In this document: positions 17,763-25,494 of the stretch, in pieces
How the letters are laid out: each line of letters opens with the position of its first letter
Numbering within the stretch: position 1 is the stretch's first letter
Assembly: GCA_963738345.1 (NCBI GenBank)
Contig: CAVTWI010000002.1
Span: 5,270,001 to 5,334,000 of the forward strand
DNA: 64,000 nucleotides
Direction: 5' to 3'
Source: Bog-159 sp963738345
GTDB taxonomy: Bacteria; Acidobacteriota; Terriglobia; Bryobacterales; Bryobacteraceae
Program-made: the position numbers and the translations under genes
The notes under the pieces: model-generated
Seen by the model: the letters and a program-made list of their open reading frames with translations, nothing else
Databases searched by the model: none
What the model was told of the DNA's origin: nothing

Positions 17763-18943
17763 GCCGGCTGCGCCGTGCCCGGACCCGGTACCGATTTCAG
17801 CCTGGGGATCCGGCTCTCTGCCGGCGGGAGCGCCGGAAAGTCCGTATACGGTCCGGCCTGATACCAATACGCCACCGAGAAAAAGTTATCGGCGCGGTGG
17901 TTGGCATGCCCGTGTTCGATCGTGTATTTCAAATACTTCGTGAACGTGATCGGATTGTCCGCGTGCCAGCGGTACAGGCAGTATCGCCCGCCCGCGCGCT
18001 CCGCATCCACCATGAACGGCGCGCCATTATAAAGATGCGCGAACTGCACTGGCTCGTCGCGCCCGCCAAAATCCCACGCCCCGTTGAAGTAATCTTCCGT
18101 ACCTGTGCCGGTAATCGCTGGATGCTGTTCGTCATCCACGAAAATCATTTCGTCGCCTTCGCCCATCCAGAAATCCTGATTTTGCAGAACTCCCAAGGTC
18201 ACGCCCATCAGGTGGCCGCGCCCGCGCGTCTCGGCGAAAACATAGTTGTCCTGGCCATCCAGATTCTTCAGCTTGTCGGCGTCGCCATTGTGCTTCCAAT
18301 CGTTGGTGGTCGGTTTGTTGGGGGCCGCCTGCCGGTACTGCGCGTGGAAGTACAGCACTTCATCAGGCAGCGCCGGCACAATCTGGTAATCGATATTCGA
18401 ATAGAACGCCCCCACGCGATGTTGGCTTTCATTCGTAGCCGTAATGCGCGCCGAGCGCCGGAACGGCATCGCAAAATAGCAGTTCAACGCTTTCACCGAA
18501 GAGCAGTTCAAGAAGGCGGACTGATATACGAAATACTGCCCCAGGTTCAGGCCGAAGAAATCGCCCACCGGCACTTCCACGCTGGGCTTCGCCTGGCCGT
18601 CCCAATAAATCCTGATCACAATCTCTTTCAGGTGATTCGAACTGTCCGCGGCAATCGTGAACCAAATATGCGTGATCACGCCCGGACCTTCGGCATTGAA
18701 AATCTCCCGCGTAGCCCCGGGCTGGATCGGCCAGGAATCCGCGTTGCCCCCCGTACGGTCGAAGCTCGATTGTTTCAACGAGCGGTAATTCTGGGCGCGC
18801 GCGTAACGCGGCAGGAACGGATAATCGCCGCCAGCACTCGTGCCGCTCTGTGCGCTGGCGGACGACGCCGCTGCCGCCGAAAGTCCGGCGAATCCCGCCA
18901 GACGCTGCAGAAATCCACGGCGCGGCGCTATTTCGGATGACAT
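17759..18943 (-). CDS. GH172 (DUF2961) family protein, secreted
   Basis: 394 residues. The start RRGFLQRLAGFAGLSAAAAS looks like a Tat-type signal (RRxFLQ). The rest is one DUF2961 domain, now glycoside hydrolase family 172: FNAEGPGVITHIWFTIA, RIYWDGQAKPSVEVPVGDFF, YFAMPFRRSARITATNES, and GTGTEDYFNGAWDF with the conserved acidic residues. Characterised GH172 members act on fructofuranosides or arabinofuranosides as jelly-roll multimers (family knowledge). The substrate here is unknown. It lies alone, divergent from a sensor kinase across a 244-bp spacer holding inverted repeats. Confidence 0.88.
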   Translation of the reverse strand: MSSEIAPRRGFLQRLAGFAGLSAAAASSASAQSGTSAGGDYPFLPRYARAQNYRSLKQSSFDRTGGNADSWPIQPGATREIFNAEGPGVITHIWFTIAADSSNHLKEIVIRIYWDGQAKPSVEVPVGDFFGLNLGQYFVYQSAFLNCSSVKALNCYFAMPFRRSARITATNESQHRVGAFYSNIDYQIVPALPDEVLYFHAQYRQAAPNKPTTNDWKHNGDADKLKNLDGQDNYVFAETRGRGHLMGVTLGVLQNQDFWMGEGDEMIFVDDEQHPAITGTGTEDYFNGAWDFGGRDEPVQFAHLYNGAPFMVDAERAGGRYCLYRWHADNPITFTKYLKYTIEHGHANHRADNFFSVAYWYQAGPYTDFPALPPAESRIPRLKSVPGPGTAQPA

Positions 18944-19003
18944 CGTAGGGTTCTCCTCCGGAATGATATCGAAGGGGGATTATAGCAATAAGAGGATTAC
19001 GCG

Positions 19004-19052
19004 GGGACGCGCCAGCATGCCGCTACCGCGACTTGAAATTCTGGCGCGTCCC
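19004..19052. repeat. 12-bp perfect inverted repeat in the GH172/kinase spacer
   Basis: GGGACGCGCCAG (19004-19015) and CTGGCGCGTCCC (19041-19052) are exact reverse complements separated by 25 bases. No T-run follows on either strand, so it is not a normal terminator. It could be a regulator site or a structured leader element of the kinase gene at 19188. Confidence 0.6.
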
Positions 19053-19072
19053 GTGACCAGGCTACTTGATCT

Positions 19073-19085
19073 AAGACTAAGTCTT
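19073..19085. promoter_or_regulatory. 13-bp palindrome, possible operator
   Basis: AAGACTAAGTCTT is a perfect palindrome about a central A, 103 bases before the kinase ATG. Nothing else in the spacer explains it. The two-component system downstream may regulate itself here (inference). Confidence 0.3.
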
Positions 19086-19187
19086 CGCGGGCGCGCGCAG
19101 TATCCTGCCGGAAGAGTATTTTCTGTCAGGTTCAAATCTACCGCATTGACGGTATATGATCGAAGGAGCCGAGTTGGTAGCCTACCA

Positions 19188-20585
19188 ATGGAGACGGAAG
19201 CACCTCAAGATACTGTGGTTTTTAAAAGGAGCGGTCAGCCCCTGCAATGGGGTGCGCAAGTTGTATTGCTGGCTAGCTTTGGCGCCATGTTGGGCCTCAT
19301 GCTGTTCGCCGGCATCGACTCTTTGCGCGCCTTGCGCCAGGTCCAGTCGCGCAATGTACAAATCCGCCAGACCTTCCTGTTGCGCAATCGCGCCCTAGAA
19401 GAAATCCGCTCGGCTCTCTATCAATCGGGCACTCTCACCCGCGATTATCTAGTCGAGCGGGATGCCACTCAGGCCGAGACCTACCGGGCTAGCCTGCAAA
19501 AGGTCCGCGCCGGAATGGATGCCTCTTTGGCCCGTTACGCGCGTTTGCTCGACACCGCCGAAGAGGCGCCCTTCCACGCCCTGCAAGCTCGCATCACCGA
19601 TTATTGGAAGCTATTCGACCCGATTTTCCGCTGGGACGCCAAACAAAAGTCGATCTACAGTGAGCCCTTCATGCATCAGGAGCTTCGTCCCCGGCGCACC
19701 ACCACCCTCGAAATCGCCGACCGTATTGCCGCCGTGAACGAACGCGAACTCAGCACCGGCGACGAGCGCCTGAAGACCCTGTTCGACAAGTTTCGCTATC
19801 GCCTCGGCTTGATGTTATTCATCACCCTGGGCATCGGCGCACTGCTGGCGATCGCGACCACGCGGCATATCCTCCACCTGGCCCGCGATGCCGACCTGCG
19901 CTATCAACAAATGACGCTAGCCCAAGGTAAGTTGAAAGAACTTTCCGCGCGCCTGGTGGACGCGCAGGAACAGGAACGCCGCGCCATCTCCCGCGAACTC
20001 CACGATGAAGTGGGCCAGTCGCTCAGCGCCCTGCTGATGGAACTCGGCAACCTGGGAGCCATCGCGCCCGGCGACGCCGAACTGCGCACCCACGTGGAAT
20101 CCATCCGCAAACTGGCCGAGAGTAGCGTGAACGTAGTTCGCAATATGGCCCTCTTGCTGCGCCCCTCCATGCTCGACGACCTGGGCTTGGTCCCCGCCCT
20201 GCAGTGGCAGGCGCGCGAACTTTCTAAGCGCACCGGCATGGCTGTCACGGTCGATGCCGATGGCGTGGCCGACGATCTGCCCGAAGAAGTAAAGACCTGC
20301 ATCTATCGCGTAGTGCAGGAAGCCCTGCATAACTGCGCCCGCCATGCCGTGGCCCGCGCCGTCCGCATTCAGGTCGCCCAAGAAACCGGCCGCATCCACT
20401 TGAGCGTGGTCGACGATGGCCAGGGTTTCGATAGCTCCCACGTGCGCGGCCTGGGACTCTTGGGCATGGAAGAGCGCGTCTTACACCTGGGCGGGCGCTT
20501 TCAACTCTTCTCGGAACCCGGACATGGCGCCCGCTTGCGCATCGAGATTCCGCTGACCCCCCAAGCGGCCGGGGCCCTCGCGTGA
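19188..20585 (+). CDS. NarL-type sensor histidine kinase (HisKA_3)
   Basis: 465 residues from ATG 19188. The frame stays open upstream, but that stretch is antisense to the GH172 gene and lacks family character. Transmembrane helix 1 lies at about 23-42 (VVLLASFGAMLGLMLFAGI). A helical sensory region follows to ~205, and helix 2 is LGLMLFITLGIGALLAIATT. The HisKA_3 box ERRAISRELHDEVGQSLSAL holds His272, and the HATPase domain contains VDDGQGFD and GLGLLGMEERV. The stop overlaps the GTG start of the response regulator by four bases (GTGA), so the two form a coupled two-component system. The sensory domain resembles CHASE3/four-helix sensors; the signal is unknown. Confidence 0.9.
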   Translation: METEAPQDTVVFKRSGQPLQWGAQVVLLASFGAMLGLMLFAGIDSLRALRQVQSRNVQIRQTFLLRNRALEEIRSALYQSGTLTRDYLVERDATQAETYRASLQKVRAGMDASLARYARLLDTAEEAPFHALQARITDYWKLFDPIFRWDAKQKSIYSEPFMHQELRPRRTTTLEIADRIAAVNERELSTGDERLKTLFDKFRYRLGLMLFITLGIGALLAIATTRHILHLARDADLRYQQMTLAQGKLKELSARLVDAQEQERRAISRELHDEVGQSLSALLMELGNLGAIAPGDAELRTHVESIRKLAESSVNVVRNMALLLRPSMLDDLGLVPALQWQARELSKRTGMAVTVDADGVADDLPEEVKTCIYRVVQEALHNCARHAVARAVRIQVAQETGRIHLSVVDDGQGFDSSHVRGLGLLGMEERVLHLGGRFQLFSEPGHGARLRIEIPLTPQAAGALA

Positions 20586-21232
20586 CTCCCGTCCGCATCC
20601 TGCTAGCCGATGACCATACCGTCATGCGCAATGGATTGCGCCTGCTGCTCGAGCGCCAAACCAACCTGCAAGTGATCGGCGAAGCCGCGGATGGCCGCCA
20701 GGCCGTGGCCCTGAGCGAGTCCGCCAATCCCGACGTGGTGATCATGGATATTGCCATGCCCAACTTGAACGGCATCGAAGCCACCCGCCAGATCGTCAAC
20801 CGCAGCCCGCGCGTTGCTATCGCCATCCTCAGCATGCATTCCGACGAGAGCTACGTGATCCGCGCCCTGAAGGCCGGCGCGCGCGCTTACTTGCTGAAAG
20901 ATTCCGCGGAGGCCGATCTGCTGGCAGCCGTGCGCGCACTCACCGAAGGCAAATCGTTCTTCAGCCCCGCCATCAGTAAGATCCTGGTTGAAGATTATAT
21001 GCGCCAGTTGGAAAGCCGGGGCGCCGAAGATACTTACGAGTTACTCACCAATCGCGAGCGGGAAATCTTGCAGCTTCTGGCCGAGGGCCGCACTAATAAA
21101 GAAGTTGCCAATATGTTGAACCTCAGCCTCTATACCGTGGAGACCCATCGCACCCATATTCTGCAGAAGCTGAATCTGCATAGCGTGCCGGAGTTGATCC
21201 TATACGCAGTGCGCAAAGGAATCATCGCTTGA
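20582..21232 (+). CDS. NarL/FixJ-family response regulator
   Basis: 216 residues from GTG 20582. The receiver domain has acidic residues in LLADDHTVM, phospho-acceptor Asp56 in VVIMDIAMPNLNG, and the Lys motif YLLKDSAEADLL. A LuxR-type helix-turn-helix is at about 155-212 (LTNREREILQLLAEGRTNKE; LNLSLYTVETHRTHILQKLN). It is coupled to the preceding kinase by a 4-base overlap. The gene ends convergently to thyX with an 11-base overlap. Targets are unknown; the palindromes at 19004-19085 are candidates. Confidence 0.92.
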   Translation: MTPVRILLADDHTVMRNGLRLLLERQTNLQVIGEAADGRQAVALSESANPDVVIMDIAMPNLNGIEATRQIVNRSPRVAIAILSMHSDESYVIRALKAGARAYLLKDSAEADLLAAVRALTEGKSFFSPAISKILVEDYMRQLESRGAEDTYELLTNREREILQLLAEGRTNKEVANMLNLSLYTVETHRTHILQKLNLHSVPELILYAVRKGIIA

Positions 21233-22658
21233 GTAAGTCCTCCACCCAGGGCGGCGTAGCCTGCATCAAACGGCCCAGTTCCGGCTCCAGTTGCTCCATC
21301 TTCAACTTCATTTCCCAGGCCACCTCGCGATAGCTGAAGTGCCCTTTCACGCCGCTGCGCACGCGCGCGATATATTCGGCTTCCGCGAAATCCATCTTAA
21401 ACAGAAACCGGCCGCGCGCTCCGAACGGTAGCAAATACTGGCCGGCAGGCTCTGGCAAACCGTGCATCGTGGCGAGAGCCGCCTCTATCGCCTCCCGATA
21501 CACGGCCCCGGCGCCGGCCTCGTCGAGCAACGGTGGCGTCTCGTATCCCAGCCTGCCCGTATAGCCCTGCCGGAATTTCTGGCAGCGCCGGTGCCGGTGC
21601 AGGTCACGATACGCGCCGATATCGATCGCCAAATCGTAAGCGTAAAGGCCGCCATGGAAGCCCGCCAACAGATCGTCGCGTTTACTGCGCGATTCGAGCG
21701 CCACGTCCAGAACCTCCGCGCGCTGGGCCGTGCTCCACGCCCGCGCCATCTCGTAAAGTTCGCGGAACGGCCGGTCAGTCACTGGATACAGCAGCGTGGC
21801 CACCACATCCGCCGGCGTATCCGATGGATGCACCAAGTCCACCCGGCCGCACTCCGTCCCCGCGGCGGGTGGCAGGTTCTGCTCCGCCCACCGGCGCAAA
21901 TTCCGTTGCGCCAGCGCGCCGTGTTCGTCCGCCTCGGCATGCCGCGCCAGCGTCGGCGCCAGCGCTTCGCGCACAGCGTTCGGATCCCAAATGCAATCCG
22001 GTTCACTCGCGCAAGCCTGCGCGATCTCGTCGCCCAGTTCGCGCAACTCCTGGTACTCGGCCGCCTTCAGCCGCCGGATCTGCTTCTCCAGCGTGCGGAT
22101 GCTGGTCACTTGTCCCACGTTGGTCGGGATGCCCCAGAACAGCAGGTAGCGCGCCACATCGAAAGCCCGCGCCGCCAGATTGCGGCGGTAGGCTTCGGGC
22201 TTCATATCTTCGGGACGCGGCAGCCGTTCGCTCAGGCAATCGAACGCACGGGCGTTCACCTGCGCATAGGCATCCAGCAGTTTCCGCGCGGCCGCCTGAT
22301 AGCACTCCGCCGCAGCCTCGTTCAATTCGGGGGGGGTGATAAATCCGGCGCGTGAAAAATCCTGATACCGCGACGATTTCGCCTGCCCGTCCCACAGCGA
22401 TTCTTCTTCAATCTCCGTAGCCGCCAGTTCCGATATTCCTTCGAAACACAGCACCGTATGCCCCAAATCGGCAATCGATGCGTGCCCGTATTGGAAATAG
22501 AAGCTTTCCAGAAACTTTTCCGAATTGTGTGTGCGCACCCATTCGATCGACTCGCGGATCGAATCGGGCGAACGGCTGTAGCGGGCCAGGGCGTATGCGC
22601 TTTTCTCCGGCGGCATCGGCGAAACGGAAATTACGCGCTTGAGTTTGGATTCCGGCAT
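21222..22658 (-). CDS. thyX: Double-length ThyX-like FAD-dependent thymidylate synthase
   Basis: I choose ATG 22658 (MPESKLKRVISVSP, 478 residues); the frame opens 12 codons earlier but overlaps dut. Two ThyX-like halves are visible. Residues ~15-125 include SFYFQYGHASIADLGHTVLC and AKSSRYQDFS, which resembles the SxRY end of the ThyX signature. Residues ~320-470 include HRHRRCQKFRQGY, resembling its RHR start, then FGARGRFLFKMDFAEAEYIA and SYREVAWEMKLKMEQLEP. A complete RHRxxSxNExSxRY motif is in neither half. ThyX makes dTMP from dUMP with FADH2 and methylene-tetrahydrofolate. The divergent dUTPase next door supplies dUMP, supporting the role. Family membership is likely; catalysis is less certain. 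Confidence 0.82.
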   Translation of the reverse strand: MPESKLKRVISVSPMPPEKSAYALARYSRSPDSIRESIEWVRTHNSEKFLESFYFQYGHASIADLGHTVLCFEGISELAATEIEEESLWDGQAKSSRYQDFSRAGFITPPELNEAAAECYQAAARKLLDAYAQVNARAFDCLSERLPRPEDMKPEAYRRNLAARAFDVARYLLFWGIPTNVGQVTSIRTLEKQIRRLKAAEYQELRELGDEIAQACASEPDCIWDPNAVREALAPTLARHAEADEHGALAQRNLRRWAEQNLPPAAGTECGRVDLVHPSDTPADVVATLLYPVTDRPFRELYEMARAWSTAQRAEVLDVALESRSKRDDLLAGFHGGLYAYDLAIDIGAYRDLHRHRRCQKFRQGYTGRLGYETPPLLDEAGAGAVYREAIEAALATMHGLPEPAGQYLLPFGARGRFLFKMDFAEAEYIARVRSGVKGHFSYREVAWEMKLKMEQLEPELGRLMQATPPWVEDLLKR

Positions 22659-22680
22659 GAAAAGGCTATGATAACGGATT

Positions 22681-23112
22681 GTGAAAATACGCATCAGAAG
22701 ACTAAGAGAAGACGCCGTGCTGCCCGCCTACGCCCACGGCCCCCAAGAAGACGCCGGCCTGGACCTAAGAGCCGTGGAGGGCGCCGTACTGCAGCCTGGC
22801 ACGCCCCAACTCGTGCCCACCGGCCTTTGTATCGAACTGCCCCCGGGCTATGAAGCGCAGATCCGCCCGCGCAGCGGCCTCGCCGCAAAGCACGCCATCA
22901 CCTTGCCCAACAGCCCCGCCACCATCGACCCCGGATATCGCGGCGAAATCCGCGTCATTCTTTTGAACCTCGGCCGCGAACCCTACGAAATCCACGCAGG
23001 CGACCGCATCGCCCAGATGGTGATTGCCCGCTACGAGGCCATCGAGTGGGAAGAGGGCGACTTAAACGAATCGCTGCGCGGCGAGGGCGGCTTCGGTTCA
23101 TCCGGCCGTTGA
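22681..23112 (+). CDS. dut: dUTP diphosphatase
   Basis: 143 residues from GTG 22681. All five trimeric dUTPase motifs are present: DAGLDLRA, RPRSGLAAKHA, IDPGYRGEIRV with catalytic Asp83, GDRIAQMVIARY, and the C-terminal RGEGGFGSSGR. The enzyme hydrolyses dUTP to dUMP and PPi, keeping uracil out of DNA and feeding thymidylate synthesis. It is divergent from the ThyX-like gene across 22 bases, so both promoters must overlap the gene starts. It converges on thrB with a 6-base gap. Confidence 0.95.
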   Translation: MKIRIRRLREDAVLPAYAHGPQEDAGLDLRAVEGAVLQPGTPQLVPTGLCIELPPGYEAQIRPRSGLAAKHAITLPNSPATIDPGYRGEIRVILLNLGREPYEIHAGDRIAQMVIARYEAIEWEEGDLNESLRGEGGFGSSGR

Positions 23113-23118
23113 GCAGAG

Positions 23119-24030
23119 CTAGGGACGCGATCGACACTCAAAGCCGCGCTCCGCGATCTGTGTAGGCAGCACCTCGGCCGCGTGTCCGTGAAGTTGGAAG
23201 ATCTGCCGCACCAGGTCGCAAACCGCGTCGTAGCCTCGTTCGTAAAAAACCAGGATCGACGGGCCCGCGCCGCTCAGTGCGCAACCCAACAGCCCCGGCG
23301 CCCGCAGTTTCAAAATATCCGCCAGGCCCGGGACCAGCGGCGTACGGTAAGGCTGATGCAAGCGGTCTTCGAGCGCCGCCGGGAAAGCCCACGTGGCCCC
23401 GGCCGCCAGCGCCGCGATCAGCAGCGCCGCCCGCTGGACATTGAATACCGCGTCCTGCTTGCTGTAGCAATCCGGCAGCACCGCGCGCGCCTCCGCCGTC
23501 GGCAATACGAAATCCGGAATCACCAGCGCGATGCCGAAGCGCGACGGCAGTTCCAAACGCACCGCCCGCACCGCGCCGCCGGAATCGATGGCGCTCGCCA
23601 CGATCGACCCCAGCACGCACGCCGCGACATTGTCGGGATGCCCTTCCAGCCGCGCCGCTTCATCCAAAATGCGCGGCGGACGCCAGCCCAAACCCAGCAA
23701 CTGGTCAGCGATCACCACCCCCGCCGTCAGCGCCGCGGCGCTCGACCCCAAGCCCTTGCCCAGCGGAATCTGGTTATCCACCACCAGATCGATGGGCGGC
23801 AATTGCATGCGCACATCCGCCGCCACCGAAAGCGCGGTCTGCCAAATCAGATTGTCCTCGCCCGTCGAAATTACCGCCGCATCGCGGCCCGTAACGGTGA
23901 TCGAGAGCTTTTCGCTAGCGCGGAAGCTGCAGTCCAGATACACGCACAGCGCTAAGCCAAGGGCGTCGAACCCCGGCCCGAGGTTGGCGCTCGATGCGGG
24001 CACCCGGACGGTTTGCCAGGACATAAGCAT
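23119..24030 (-). CDS. thrB: Homoserine kinase
   Basis: 303 residues (MLMSWQ; the second ATG at 24024 is equally possible). It is a GHMP kinase: N-terminal VRVPASSANLGPGFDALGLA, phosphate loop IPLGKGLGSSAAALTAG at about residues 88-104, and motif 3 GLLGCALSGAGPSILVF near the C-terminus. The PASSANLGPGFD start is typical of ThrB. It phosphorylates L-homoserine in threonine synthesis. Its start follows the TGA of the nucleotidyltransferase-like gene without a gap. No other threonine gene is in the window. Confidence 0.93.
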   Translation of the reverse strand: MLMSWQTVRVPASSANLGPGFDALGLALCVYLDCSFRASEKLSITVTGRDAAVISTGEDNLIWQTALSVAADVRMQLPPIDLVVDNQIPLGKGLGSSAAALTAGVVIADQLLGLGWRPPRILDEAARLEGHPDNVAACVLGSIVASAIDSGGAVRAVRLELPSRFGIALVIPDFVLPTAEARAVLPDCYSKQDAVFNVQRAALLIAALAAGATWAFPAALEDRLHQPYRTPLVPGLADILKLRAPGLLGCALSGAGPSILVFYERGYDAVCDLVRQIFQLHGHAAEVLPTQIAERGFECRSRP

Positions 24031-24777
24031 TCATTGTACCGACGCATCACCAATGCGCGTGCCGGCTTGGCACCGCGCGCAAAACGCCGGAGGATCCAGC
24101 GAATATTCCGGAGTGACGAGCAGATCTTGCTTTGCGGAAATCAAACCCTGAAGGATCAGGACCGCTTCCGTAAAACTTCCGGGATGCTGCGGCTTGCGAT
24201 GATCCTGCCAGACAGTCTCGATCCGCGACGCATCAACCAAGGGCGCCAGCCTCATGAAATCGACCGCATGCTTAGCGGGAACGCACGCGCCGGTGGCAAG
24301 GTCGAGACTTAGCCTGGCCGCCCGTGCCGCCAGATCCTCGAGCGAAACGAGCCGCATAAGACCGCCGGGCAAATCCACCGCAGACGTTCGGCTCATTGTG
24401 GATCCAGCAGCCCGAAAGACGTCGATGCGCGTGCCAGTGTCCCGATCGATGGCCTGAAGCATCATCCTGCCAGGAGGATCGGAAGGATGCCTGTGAAGAA
24501 ACAAGAAGTGTTGCGACAGAGTGCCGGGAATGGATTCAAATGAGGAGGCAACAAAATCCAGATCGTTCAACGCGCGCTTAGGTCCAACGCAAGCGCCTCG
24601 CAAGAGGTGAATCTCGATAGCCAGCCCCCCGGTGAGCGCCCAATCCGAGACATTATGCGCCGTCAGATTTCGCAGAGTGCGCGACGCACGCTCCACATCG
24701 AGGGGAGACAAGACCTGTTCGAGCACCATCGTCGGATACCAGCGGCCAGAGGCCATGCGCTTTGTGAATACCGGCAA
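24031..24777 (-). CDS. Nucleotidyltransferase-like protein (AbiEii/MNT-type fold suspected)
   Basis: 248 residues, or 232 from the second Met (MVLEQVLSPLDVE). The stretch WALTGGLAIEIHLL, then RALNDLDFVA, has the GG...DxD layout of the minimal nucleotidyltransferase fold, and RIDVF could supply the third acidic residue. The later half is helical. AbiEii-type toxins and uncharacterised NTases share this layout, but I see no antitoxin partner; the neighbour is thrB, directly downstream without a gap. The final residues PAFCARCQAG hold a CxxC pair. Function is unknown; fold assignment is tentative. Confidence 0.5.
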   Translation of the reverse strand: MPVFTKRMASGRWYPTMVLEQVLSPLDVERASRTLRNLTAHNVSDWALTGGLAIEIHLLRGACVGPKRALNDLDFVASSFESIPGTLSQHFLFLHRHPSDPPGRMMLQAIDRDTGTRIDVFRAAGSTMSRTSAVDLPGGLMRLVSLEDLAARAARLSLDLATGACVPAKHAVDFMRLAPLVDASRIETVWQDHRKPQHPGSFTEAVLILQGLISAKQDLLVTPEYSLDPPAFCARCQAGTRIGDASVQ

Positions 24778-24996
24778 TCGATCCGTTCCGAGGTCCGAAC
24801 TTTACCGGGATGGAGCGTTTGGCTCATGCCACTCTCTTATTATGCCCTGGGTTTCTAGCCGAACAGTCGGCCAACCCCTTGCCTCTGCCAAAAAAGACAG
24901 CGCCCCCCTCCCTCCTGGCATGCCAAATGCTTCCCTACCGTAACCGCCACGAAATAGCCCCGAAATTCGCTGTTTCTAGCGGCATATCACACTAAG

Positions 24997-25494
24997 GTGG
25001 GGCATTTGACACTACAACAGACTCTCCAAAACCACGCCTTCACCCAAGGCCTCGACGACCACCACATCGCCAAGTTGGCCACGCTAGCCACCCCCGTAAC
25101 CTTCGCTGAAAACGAAGTCATCCTTATGGATCGCTGCCAGTCCCAGTACTTTTACCTCATCACTTCCGGCAGCGTGAACGTCGAACTGCATGCCCCCATC
25201 TTCACCGTGTCCGTGCTGGCGGTGGGCCCCGGTCAGGCGTTTGGATGGTCCTCGTTGCTCGACCATCAGGACACACTCTTCCAAGTACGCGCGCGCGAAC
25301 AATCTACCGCGCTCCGCATCGCCGGTCCCGACCTCAACGAAGCGTGCCGTAACGATGCCCAACTGGGTGTCGAAATCCTCATGCGTACGCTCAAAGTAGC
25401 CGCCGGCCGCATCCAAGCCACCGAAGCCAGGTTTGCCGAGATCTGTGGCGTCCGTATCAAGTCATCTGCTAAAAAGGAGCACTCATTTACATGA
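24997..25494 (+). CDS. Cyclic nucleotide-binding domain protein without DNA-binding domain
   Basis: 165 residues from GTG 24997 (a TTG three codons on is possible). It is a CRP-type beta-roll: FAENEVILMDRCQSQYFYLI, SGSVNVEL, GPGQAFGWSSLLDHQDTLFQ, then the hinge helix EILMRTLKVAAGRIQATEAR. It ends there, without the helix-turn-helix of CRP/FNR regulators. The phosphate-binding cassette is altered (no canonical RAA), so the ligand is uncertain. The stop overlaps the ATG of the flavin halogenase-like gene (ATGA), so the two are made together. It may regulate or localise that enzyme (inference). Confidence 0.8.
   Translation: MGHLTLQQTLQNHAFTQGLDDHHIAKLATLATPVTFAENEVILMDRCQSQYFYLITSGSVNVELHAPIFTVSVLAVGPGQAFGWSSLLDHQDTLFQVRAREQSTALRIAGPDLNEACRNDAQLGVEILMRTLKVAAGRIQATEARFAEICGVRIKSSAKKEHSFT

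Noticed and set aside
17678..18940. 420-codon plus-strand frame opposite the GH172 gene
   Set aside because: It is a shadow frame; only its first few codons overlap the DUF4180 remnant, and the rest lacks family resemblance.
24031..24777. Toxin-antitoxin system of the AbiEii type
   Set aside because: No antitoxin-like gene is adjacent; the neighbours are thrB and a non-coding spacer.
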